Source: Deltaproteobacteria bacterium | GTDB taxonomy: Bacteria; Desulfobacterota; Syntrophia; Syntrophales; UBA2210 | DNA: 7,361 bases | Assembly: GCA_016934695.1 (NCBI GenBank) | Contig: JAFGSH010000129.1 | Location: 1 to 7,361 of the forward strand | Direction: 5' to 3' | Shown here: positions 1 to 5,859 of the stretch, one piece after another | Layout: each line of letters begins with the position of its first letter | How positions within the stretch are numbered: the first letter of the stretch is position 1 | Translations under genes and position numbers: made by a program | Notes under the pieces: model-generated | Told to the model about the DNA's origin: nothing | Seen by the model: the letters and a program-made list of their open reading frames with translations, nothing else | Database searches by the model: none

Positions 1-1097
1 CCCAGCGTCGGATTGACCAGACAGGTCGCCGGCTGATAGCGTGATATCATTTCCGCGCATCCCTGCATGCAGCCGATGCAGTGGTTGATCTCGCCGAACC
101 TTCCGGCTGCCGCCTTGTTCGGGAGATCGGGGTCCGCCAGGGAGGCCCTCCCCATGGCCACCAGGTCGGCCGTCCCGCCGGCAACGATTGTCTCCGCCAG
201 GTGGGGATCGGTAATCCTCCCCACGGTGATGACCGGAATACTTACAACCCTCTTCACCTCCCGCGCATAGCCGGTAATCCACCCATGGGCGACGGCAGCC
301 GGGGGCGTGATCGCGTACCCGCTTCCGTAGGTCCCGACCGAGACATGAACGGCGTCGATCCCGGCCCGCTCCAGGGTCTGGACAATCGTCTTGGTCTCTT
401 CGATCGCCCGCCCTCCCGGGACCAGTTCGTCGCCCGATATACGGAAGATCACGGGGAAATTACTCCCCACTTTCGATCGGATATCCACCAGGACCTCCAG
501 AGGAAAACGCAGCCGGTTCGTGAGAGGGCCGCCGTACCCGTCGGTCCGTTTGTTGGCGTGAAGAGACATAAACTGGGCGATCAGGTAGCCGTGGGCACCG
601 TGAACCTCGATCCCGTCGAAACCGGCCCTCTGAGCCCGCAGTGCGCAGTCCCCGAATGCTTCCACGATTGCCCTGATCTCGTGGAGCGTTAGTTCGCGGG
701 GCATCTTACCGATGCTCGGACAGGGGATCGGCGAGGGTGCCACGGGTTGGGAACCAATGACACGCCTGGTGGTCTGGCGTCCGCAGTGATAGATCTGGGC
801 GAAAATAATACCCCCGGCATCGTGAACCCTCCGTGTCAGTTCCGCGTGTCCCTGGATCTGACTGTCGTCCCAGAGACCCGGTATGTTGGGAAACCCCCTT
901 CCCTCCGGCACCACGGCGTAGTTCTCGGTGATGATGACCCCCCATCCCCCGCGGGCTTTCGCCTCATGGTAGGCGAGGTACCGTTCCGTCGCCGTTCCAT
1001 CGGCATTGCAGTAGCTCATCACCATAGCCGGCACCACCAGCCGGTTGGGGATCTCGATCGACCCGACCCTGATGGGGGAAAAGACCGTTTCTAACAT
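1..1097 (-). CDS. Old Yellow Enzyme-family NADH:flavin oxidoreductase with 4Fe-4S motif (3' end outside window)
   Basis: This is the first 365 codons of a flavoenzyme; the frame stays open to the left edge, so the C-terminus is missing. The ATG at 1097 follows an AAAGGAG ribosome site by 5 bases. The N-terminal part is an FMN-binding TIM barrel (about residues 4-330): it opens with IPNRLVVPAM, and carries HGAHGYL at 166-172 and RITDPHLAE followed by VAMGRASLADP near the end. Cysteines 340, 343, 347 and 359 have the CxxCxxxCx11C spacing of the 4Fe-4S cluster in 2,4-dienoyl-CoA reductase (FadH), trimethylamine dehydrogenase and BaiCD/BaiH-type enzymes. Such proteins are usually about 640-680 residues with an FAD/NAD(P)-binding C-terminal half, which should lie outside the window. 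Tyr171 aligns, from memory, with the catalytic Tyr166 of E. coli FadH, but where FadH has His252 this protein seems to have Tyr257 (GTYG), so I do not call it fadH. An enoate or 2-enoyl-CoA reductase role is likely; the substrate is unknown. Confidence 0.93.
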   Translation of the reverse strand, partial: MLETVFSPIRVGSIEIPNRLVVPAMVMSYCNADGTATERYLAYHEAKARGGWGVIITENYAVVPEGRGFPNIPGLWDDSQIQGHAELTRRVHDAGGIIFAQIYHCGRQTTRRVIGSQPVAPSPIPCPSIGKMPRELTLHEIRAIVEAFGDCALRAQRAGFDGIEVHGAHGYLIAQFMSLHANKRTDGYGGPLTNRLRFPLEVLVDIRSKVGSNFPVIFRISGDELVPGGRAIEETKTIVQTLERAGIDAVHVSVGTYGSGYAITPPAAVAHGWITGYAREVKRVVSIPVITVGRITDPHLAETIVAGGTADLVAMGRASLADPDLPNKAAAGRFGEINHCIGCMQGCAEMISRYQPATCLVNPTL

Positions 1098-1141
1098 ACC
1101 GTCTCCTTTACTTCGTGAACTTGAACCGGCGACTCGACAGA

Positions 1142-1173
1142 ACAAAGAAAAGAAGCTCCGACCCTTTCGGCTT
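1142..1173 (-). terminator. possible weak intrinsic terminator after sodB
   Basis: On the minus strand, 14 bases after the sodB stop, an imperfect hairpin can form: AAG-CCGA pairs with TCGG-(AG bulge)-CTT around the loop AAGGG. A T-rich run, CTTTTCTTTG, follows. The stem is short (7 pairs with a 2-base bulge) and the T run is interrupted, so termination may be partial or absent. If it works, it would lower expression of the flavoenzyme relative to sodB. No clear promoter was seen between this point and the flavoenzyme start, so read-through is probable. Confidence 0.3.
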
Positions 1174-1186
1174 TCCCGGCTACCGG

Positions 1187-1780
1187 TTATGCCAGCTGGG
1201 CGTTGACAAACTCCCAGTTGACGAGGTGTCCCATGAATGCGTCGAGGTAGTCCCCGCGTGCGTTCTGATAATCGAGGTAATACGCGTGTTCCCAGACATC
1301 CACGGTCAGGAGGGGGGTAATCCCGTGGGCGATGGGGGTGTCGGCGTTCGCCGTCTTCATGATCTCCAGCCTGCCGTCCCGCATGACCAGCCACGCCCAT
1401 CCGCTCCCGAACTGCGTGAGTCCCGCATTTTTCAGCTCCTTGACGAAGGTCGTGTAGGCCCCGAAGGCGACTTCGATCTTCTCACCGACGGCATCAGTGG
1501 GAAGTCCGCCGCCGCCGGGCGTCATGCAGTGCCAGTAGAAGGTGTGGTTCCAGACCTGGGCCGCGTTGTTGAAGATGCCGGCTCGGGCGGGATCACCGGC
1601 GGTTTCTGTAATGATCTTTTCCAGGGTCTCGCCCTTCAGATCGGTGTTTTCGATCAGCTTATTGAGGTTGGTGACGTACGCGTTGTGGTGTTTTCCGTAA
1701 TGGAATGCCAGTGTCTTCGCACTGACATACGGTTCGAGGGCATCCTTTTCGTACGGAAGATCGGGCAGGGTAATGGCCAT
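1187..1780 (-). CDS. sodB: Iron superoxide dismutase (Fe-SOD)
   Basis: This enzyme converts superoxide to oxygen and hydrogen peroxide in the cytoplasm. The 197-residue product has the normal family length and is complete. The four metal ligands are visible: His27 (in FHYGKHH), His79 (in WNHTFYW), Asp161 and His165 (in DVWEHAYYLDYQN); Tyr35 is the conserved second-sphere tyrosine. Gln75 in NNAAQVWNH, with Ala146 (TANADTP) where Mn enzymes carry Gln, points to the iron type. I start at the ATG at 1780 because the protein then begins MAITLPDLPYEKDAL, as Fe-SODs do, and AGGAG lies 7 bases upstream. The frame is open further upstream to a GTG at 1822, but that would add 14 residues unlike the family and sits inside a hairpin. 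It lies 83 bases after the amidohydrolase and 89 bases before the flavoenzyme, all on one strand, suggesting co-transcription. Other members of this family are cambialistic, so metal use is inferred. Confidence 0.96.
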   Translation of the reverse strand: MAITLPDLPYEKDALEPYVSAKTLAFHYGKHHNAYVTNLNKLIENTDLKGETLEKIITETAGDPARAGIFNNAAQVWNHTFYWHCMTPGGGGLPTDAVGEKIEVAFGAYTTFVKELKNAGLTQFGSGWAWLVMRDGRLEIMKTANADTPIAHGITPLLTVDVWEHAYYLDYQNARGDYLDAFMGHLVNWEFVNAQLA

Positions 1781-1787
1781 GGGTTCT

Positions 1788-1794
1788 CTCCTTT
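1788..1794 (-). promoter_or_regulatory. Ribosome binding site that fixes the sodB start
   Basis: The minus strand reads AAAGGAG, leaving a 7-base spacer before the ATG at 1780. This strong site supports the ATG over the upstream in-frame GTG at 1822. Confidence 0.75.
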
Positions 1795-1819
1795 CTGTCT
1801 GGTGGCAGGGATAGCAGGC

Positions 1820-1839
1820 CACGCGGCCGGGACCGCGTG
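1820..1839 (-). other. GC-rich intercistronic hairpin between amidohydrolase and sodB
   Basis: CACGCGG and CCGCGTG form a perfect 7-base-pair stem around a 6-base loop, 24 bases after the amidohydrolase stop. No T run follows on either strand, so it is not a standard intrinsic terminator. It could protect the transcript, mark a processing site or tune sodB expression. A second pairing, GTGGC (1822-1818) with GCCAC (1806-1802), overlaps its downstream arm, so the two structures exclude each other. Function is not shown. Confidence 0.4.
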
Positions 1840-1863
1840 TCGTCCCCCCGTATGCCCGGCCCG

Positions 1864-2772
1864 TCAGGCGGCCGGACAGATTTCCATAAGCAGCCTCATA
1901 CCGTTTGCGTACAATACCTTATCATAAAAATCATCCGAAAGATCAAGGCTTAAAAGATAGTCTATCTCTCCCTCCCGGGGGAGTATCACATTGGGAAAAT
2001 CCGACCCGTAGAGGATGCGATCTTTATGCCGTTCCAGGTATTCCGGTCCGAGATTGTAGGTGAAGGGGAGACCGGGCCAGAAACTGTAAGCGGTGTCGAG
2101 ATAGATGCCGGGGTGATCGTCCAGGAGGTCCATGAACTGTCTGAATTCGAGTCCTCCCATGTGAGGGACATTGGCGGGGAGATCAGGGAACCGGTCGAGG
2201 ACTTTCCGGAAATGGGTGAGTCCCACGAATTCATTCCCCTGCGGGCCATTCCCGACGTGGAGAAGGAGACGTTTTTTCCGTTCCATGATCAGTTCGTACA
2301 GGGGGAAGAGCCGCCTGTCGTGAGGATACAGCCGCTGGACCTGGAAGTGCATCTTGATCCCGACGACACGGGGATGGGTTATCATCCGTTCGGCGTACGC
2401 GAGGGCGTTGCCGTCGTCGGGGTGATAGGGGGCGAAACAGTACAGGTCGGGGAACCGTTCGAGGAGCCCGATATTCCACTCGTTCATCGGCTCCGCGACT
2501 CCTTCCCTGTGGGCGTAGTTGGAAAAGATGATAGGTGAGACGCCGCGCTGGTGCAGATACTCGATGCACTGATCGCTGTAGTATCGGTGGAGAACCTCCG
2601 ACCCCGCCGCCGCGAAGAAAGCCCAGATGGCATCGAATCCCTTGTCCGGAAAGAGATGAACATGGAAATCGACCATCCGGGAAGGAATTGTTTTTTTCGT
2701 CGCTTCAAGCGCCGGATAACGATCTCTGAGTTTCCTGATTGCCTTCCGGAGTGTTTTTTCTGAGTTACTCAA
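1864..2772 (-). CDS. Metal-dependent amidohydrolase, ACMSD-like family (COG2159)
   Basis: A predicted cytoplasmic TIM-barrel hydrolase or decarboxylase of the amidohydrolase_2 family, 302 residues. Expected metal-site residues are present: His37 and His39 in DFHVHLFPDK at the first strand, His172 in LLLHVGN, His204 in VPHMGG and Asp258 in YGSDFPN. KMHF at 140-143 lies on a further barrel strand. The family includes ACMSD, gamma-resorcylate decarboxylase and many uncharacterised hydrolases; the substrate cannot be read from sequence. The frame begins at TTG 2772, directly after an in-frame stop, with GGTGA 9 bases upstream and a TATAAT box about 30 bases upstream. The next start, ATG at residue 33, has no ribosome site but lies just before the DFHVH motif where many relatives begin. 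The first 32 residues would form a basic, helical extension. The gene follows pilC by 65 bases with its own probable promoter and precedes sodB. Confidence 0.88.
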   Translation of the reverse strand: MSNSEKTLRKAIRKLRDRYPALEATKKTIPSRMVDFHVHLFPDKGFDAIWAFFAAAGSEVLHRYYSDQCIEYLHQRGVSPIIFSNYAHREGVAEPMNEWNIGLLERFPDLYCFAPYHPDDGNALAYAERMITHPRVVGIKMHFQVQRLYPHDRRLFPLYELIMERKKRLLLHVGNGPQGNEFVGLTHFRKVLDRFPDLPANVPHMGGLEFRQFMDLLDDHPGIYLDTAYSFWPGLPFTYNLGPEYLERHKDRILYGSDFPNVILPREGEIDYLLSLDLSDDFYDKVLYANGMRLLMEICPAA

Positions 2773-2781
2773 TCAGTATAT

Positions 2782-2786
2782 TCACC
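2782..2786 (-). promoter_or_regulatory. Weak ribosome binding site for the TTG start of the amidohydrolase
   Basis: The minus strand reads GGTGA, 9 bases before TTG 2772. It is a partial match, but no better site precedes the alternative ATG at 2676, so it favours the TTG start. Confidence 0.4.
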
Positions 2787-2802
2787 ATCTTTCATTGGAT
2801 GT

Positions 2803-2829
2803 ATTATACAGGAAAAGCAAGAGATCTCT
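2803..2829 (-). promoter_or_regulatory. Probable sigma-70-type promoter with overlapping palindrome
   Basis: On the minus strand, a perfect TATAAT (2808-2803) stands 30 bases before the amidohydrolase TTG, giving a leader of roughly 20-25 bases. The -35 region is poor: ATGACA matches TTGACA at five of six bases but lies 20 bases upstream of the -10, which is too far for a normal promoter. The perfect 10-base palindrome AGAGATCTCT (2829-2820) lies between them, where a repressor or activator could bind. The weak -35 could mean the promoter depends on an activator. It would drive the amidohydrolase, sodB and possibly the flavoenzyme. Confidence 0.5.
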
Positions 2830-2837
2830 GTCATGCT

Positions 2838-4055
2838 TTATCCCGCCATCTTTGTGAGATCCCACATGGGAAGAAAGATCGCCATCGCGAAAAAACCGAC
2901 CACTGCCGCGAGAGAAACAATCAGGATCGGTCCTATGGATTCCGATAATCCCTTCACGGCATATTCGACCTCATCGTCATAGTGCATCGCAACCCCTCGA
3001 AGCATCTCTTCCAGTTGCCCCGATTCTTCACCAATCGCAATCATATCGACAACCATCGGTGGAAAGTAGCGCGAGGATCGCAGGGGGCCGGATATCCCCT
3101 TCCCTTCCTGAATCTGATCCTTCAGGCCGGAAAATTCTCTGCTGATGGCGGCATTGCCGATAGTGCCGACAAGGATATCGAGGGCATTCAGAACGGTCAC
3201 ACCGCTCGCCTGGAGGATCGAAAAGATGCTCGCGAACCGGGACATGGCGGCCTTGACCAGGAGCGTGCCGATCAGGGGGATCCGCAGGATAAAACGGTCC
3301 CGCACGTACCGGCCATGTTCCGTCTTGAACCAGTACCGCAACAGAACAATGGCCACAAAGAGCCCCCCCAGGAGCAGGTACCAGTATTCCGAGATCAGTC
3401 TGTACAGGTACAGACAGATGAGGGTGGGAAGGGGAAGATCAAGGCCGGCCTTGGTAAAGATCGACACGAATCGGGGGATCACAAAGGTGAGGAGAACGAA
3501 AAAGGCGATGACGAGGGTGATAAGGACCATCATCGGATACTGCAGGGCCGATTTGACATCCGAACGCACCTTATGCTCGTGCTCCAGGAGATAAACCACA
3601 CGTTCGAGAATATCGGAGAGGGCGCCGCTGGATTCTCCCGCCTCGATCATGCTGACATAAAGGGGGGGAAATATGGACGGATGTTTTCGGAAGGCCTCAT
3701 TCAGGGAGGCCCCCTCTCTGATGTCCGATGATATGGTTGCGATTGTCTTCTTGAGCTTGGGGTTCTGTGTCTGATGTTCCAGTATCTCGAGAACTTTGAG
3801 AATGGGGAGACCGGCAATGAGCATGGTCCGGAACTGTTTGGTGAAGAGGATCAGTTCCTTCATGGTGACCGATGTCAGATCCGCCTGTATCCGGGATAAA
3901 AGACTGCCGGACCGGCCGTCACCTTCAGCCACGGAGGAGGGGATCAGCCCCTGTTCGCTCAAACGGGTCTGGGCCGCCTCAACCGATTGTGCCTCGATGC
4001 TCCCGGAAACTTCCGCTCCTCTTTGATTGATAGCCTTGTAAACAAAGGTCGGCAT
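2838..4055 (-). CDS. pilC: Inner-membrane platform protein of type IV pilus / type II secretion (PilC/GspF/MshG)
   Basis: This polytopic inner-membrane protein couples the cytoplasmic assembly ATPase to pilin extraction and polymerisation. The 405-residue length is typical of the family. The N-terminus MPTFVYKAINQRGAEVSG is characteristic. Two duplicated GspF domains are visible, each with the family signature: FPPLYVSMIEAGESSG at about 129-144 and FPPMVVDMIAIGEESG at about 331-346. Three membrane spans are predicted at about 175-196, 224-242 and 375-397. The ATG at 4055 is 21 bases past the ATPase stop, with a GGAAGAG ribosome site, so translation is probably linked to pilB. The order ExeA-like, ATPase, platform resembles mshM-mshE-mshG (MSHA pili) and gspA-gspE-gspF regions. 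Without pilin genes in view I cannot separate pilus from secretion, so the symbol is provisional. The gene appears intact. Confidence 0.95.
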   Translation of the reverse strand: MPTFVYKAINQRGAEVSGSIEAQSVEAAQTRLSEQGLIPSSVAEGDGRSGSLLSRIQADLTSVTMKELILFTKQFRTMLIAGLPILKVLEILEHQTQNPKLKKTIATISSDIREGASLNEAFRKHPSIFPPLYVSMIEAGESSGALSDILERVVYLLEHEHKVRSDVKSALQYPMMVLITLVIAFFVLLTFVIPRFVSIFTKAGLDLPLPTLICLYLYRLISEYWYLLLGGLFVAIVLLRYWFKTEHGRYVRDRFILRIPLIGTLLVKAAMSRFASIFSILQASGVTVLNALDILVGTIGNAAISREFSGLKDQIQEGKGISGPLRSSRYFPPMVVDMIAIGEESGQLEEMLRGVAMHYDDEVEYAVKGLSESIGPILIVSLAAVVGFFAMAIFLPMWDLTKMAG

Positions 4056-4076
4056 TTGTGTTTCTCTTCCGGTTTC

Positions 4077-5783
4077 CTACATCACCATGACCGTCGAAAC
4101 CGCCTCTTCGAGCGTCGTGATGCCTCTGACAACCCGGTCCGTCGCGTCATCCTTCAGGGTCTTCAGTTTCCCCGCCGCCTTTGCCCGCCGTGTTATCTCC
4201 TGCGCCGTATTCCCCTTCAGGATCATCTCCTGGATCTCCTCATCAATCTGCAGGACCTCGAAGAGGCCGGTACGCCCCCGATACCCGGTATTCATGCATT
4301 GGGCGCACCCCCTTCCCCGTTGAAAGTCGGCCCCTTCAACCCTGTCGAGTCCCCAGGCCCTGAGGGCATCCATCGGCGGCGTATACGGCTCTTTGCAGTA
4401 GGGGCAGATGGTCCGTATCAGACGCTGGGCGAATGAAACGAGAAGGACCGAAGAGATCAGAAACGGCTCCACCCCCATCTCCATAAATCGTGTGATGGTC
4501 CCGGCCGCGTCATTGGTGTGGAGGGTGCTCAGGACCCGGTGCCCGGTCAGGGAGGCCTGTACGGCAAGGCCGGCTGTTTCGCTGTCCCGGATCTCACCGA
4601 CCAGGATCACATCGGGATCCTGACGCAGTATCGATCTGAGTCCGCTCGCAAAGGTCATCCCCGCTTTTCGATTCAGCTGGACCTGACGGATGTGTTCCAC
4701 CCGGTATTCGACGGGGTCTTCCAACGTAATGATATTGATATCGGGCTTGTTGAGCTCCCGCAGGATGGCATACAGGCTGGTGCTTTTGCCGCTTCCCGTC
4801 GGTCCGGCGCTGAGGATCATCCCATAGGGTTTGACAATGGATGCCTCGATTTTTTTCCGGTCCGCAACGGACATCCCCAGCTGCTCCAGGGAATAGACAC
4901 CGGAGCTCATGTCGAGGAGCCGCAGGACGATGTTTTCTCCGTAGATGGTGGGGAGCGACGACGCCCTGACGTTGATCTCCCGCTTGTCCATCCTGACCGT
5001 AAAACGCCCGTCCTGAGGCACCCGTGATACGGAGATGTCCATATTCGAAAGGATCTTGATCCGCGACACGATGGGGAGCATCAGAGATTTTGATGGAGAG
5101 GGAACCTCATGCAGTTTCCCGTCAACGCGGAACCGTAACTGCGCCTTGTCCGCCTCCGGACTGATATGGATGTCACTCGCCCCCTCCCGGACGGCCTGGG
5201 CGATAATGGAATTCACGATCTTGACGACGGGCGCCTCCTCGGCCATCCCCTGGAGCGAGCTGACCTGAACATCGACGTCCTCGGCGGTCTCCTTCTGAAC
5301 GGCCACCGGTACATCCTCCACTCCCTCCAGGACCTGCTGCAACCCTCCCGCCTGGGTACCATAGGTCAGGGTGATCAGCTGGTTTATTTCCTTTTCGGAA
5401 CAGACAACCGGCATGACCTCCATATTGGTAAACACCTCGGCGGCGTCGATGGCGTTGATATCCATCGGGTCAGCCATCGCCACCGTCAGGAGGCGCATCT
5501 TTCTTCTCAGGGGAACAATCTGATGCTTCTGGGCCATGGCATAGGGGATCAGGTCCGCCAGGCCCTGATCGATCGGATACTCCTTCGAATCATACTTCTC
5601 TATCTTCAGTTGCCTGCTGATCTGATCGATGACCTCATCTTCCCGAACGACCCCTCCCCTGACCAGATATTGTCCCAGCTTCAGACCCGATCCCTTCTGG
5701 CCGGCCAGGGCCTGCTGCAGCTGATCCTCAGTCAGCAGCCCGGCGTCTAACAGCATCTCTCCGAGTTTCTTGCGTATCTTCAC
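4077..5783 (-). CDS. pilB: Type IV pilus / type II secretion assembly ATPase with MshEN c-di-GMP motifs (PilB/GspE/MshE)
   Basis: This hexameric cytoplasmic ATPase powers pilus or pseudopilus assembly. Numbering is for the 568-residue form. N-terminal MshEN region: two 24-residue motifs, K6-Q29 (starting KLGEMLLDAG) and K35-Q58 (starting KLGQYLVRGG), separated by 5 residues, as in known c-di-GMP-binding domains. C-terminal motor: Walker A GPTGSGKST (327-335), Asp box ITLEDPVE (352-359), Walker B VILVGEIRD (392-400), His box STLHTND (419-425), and cysteines 460, 463, 493 and 496, the zinc-type CxxC pair of PilB/GspE. PilT retraction ATPases lack this N-terminal domain and cysteine pair. Start choice: GTG 5783 has AAAGGA 7 bases upstream and begins the protein just before the first motif. 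In-frame alternatives are ATG 5810 (loop of a hairpin, no spacer to its purine run) and TTG 5846 (AGGGG, 3-base spacer; 589 residues). It sits between the ExeA-like ATPase and pilC. Confidence 0.95.
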   Translation of the reverse strand: MKIRKKLGEMLLDAGLLTEDQLQQALAGQKGSGLKLGQYLVRGGVVREDEVIDQISRQLKIEKYDSKEYPIDQGLADLIPYAMAQKHQIVPLRRKMRLLTVAMADPMDINAIDAAEVFTNMEVMPVVCSEKEINQLITLTYGTQAGGLQQVLEGVEDVPVAVQKETAEDVDVQVSSLQGMAEEAPVVKIVNSIIAQAVREGASDIHISPEADKAQLRFRVDGKLHEVPSPSKSLMLPIVSRIKILSNMDISVSRVPQDGRFTVRMDKREINVRASSLPTIYGENIVLRLLDMSSGVYSLEQLGMSVADRKKIEASIVKPYGMILSAGPTGSGKSTSLYAILRELNKPDINIITLEDPVEYRVEHIRQVQLNRKAGMTFASGLRSILRQDPDVILVGEIRDSETAGLAVQASLTGHRVLSTLHTNDAAGTITRFMEMGVEPFLISSVLLVSFAQRLIRTICPYCKEPYTPPMDALRAWGLDRVEGADFQRGRGCAQCMNTGYRGRTGLFEVLQIDEEIQEMILKGNTAQEITRRAKAAGKLKTLKDDATDRVVRGITTLEEAVSTVMVM

Positions 5784-5790
5784 ATTTAGA

Positions 5791-5796
5791 TCCTTT
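5791..5796 (-). promoter_or_regulatory. Ribosome binding site favouring the GTG start of pilB
   Basis: The minus strand reads AAAGGA followed by a 7-base spacer and GTG 5783. It is the best-spaced site among three in-frame candidates and lies just downstream of, not inside, the hairpin at 5799-5817. Confidence 0.6.
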
Positions 5797-5798
5797 CG

Positions 5799-5817
5799 CG
5801 AGAGGGGCATCCTCTCG
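5799..5817 (-). other. Hairpin in the pilB leader that encloses an alternative ATG
   Basis: CGAGAGG and CCTCTCG form a perfect 7-base-pair stem with the 5-base loop ATGCC. The loop holds the in-frame ATG 5810 and the stem holds its only purine-rich upstream run, so that start would be hidden in a folded transcript. The AAAGGA site for GTG 5783 lies 2 bases beyond the stem and remains free. No T run follows, so it is not an intrinsic terminator. A role in translation control or RNA processing is possible but not shown. Confidence 0.45.
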
Positions 5818-5859
5818 TCACTGTCTCTGCCCGCATGGCATCTCAATTACCCCTGACAA

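Noticed and set aside
81..692. Plus-strand open frame of 203 codons
   Set aside because: It is antisense to the flavoenzyme, whose minus-strand frame is clearly coding with HGAHGYL and 4Fe-4S cysteines; the plus-strand product looks like a shadow translation.
1781..1822. Longer SodB beginning at GTG 1822 (adds MACYPCHQTERREP)
   Set aside because: The added residues do not resemble Fe-SOD N-termini, the GTG sits in a hairpin, and a strong ribosome site serves ATG 1780.
1115..1927. Long plus-strand open frame of 270 codons opposite sodB
   Set aside because: It runs antisense to the unmistakable Fe-SOD, has no recognisable domain, and such frames are common opposite GC-rich genes.
2773..2799. 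Eight-codon peptide ATGAAAGATGGTG... just before the amidohydrolase
   Set aside because: It is very short, has no ribosome site, and would start at or before the predicted transcript end; no reason to think it is translated.
2820..2829. AGAGATCTCT as a Fur or other known operator
   Set aside because: The 10-base palindrome matches no consensus that I know; kept only as an unnamed palindrome.
2982..3731. Plus-strand open frame of 249 codons
   Set aside because: It lies antisense inside pilC; the product is rich in charged and polar residues with no domain, as expected for the complement of a hydrophobic membrane protein.
5166..5750. Plus-strand open frame of 194 codons
   Set aside because: It is antisense to the N-terminal part of the pilB ATPase, with no ribosome site or domain that I recognise.
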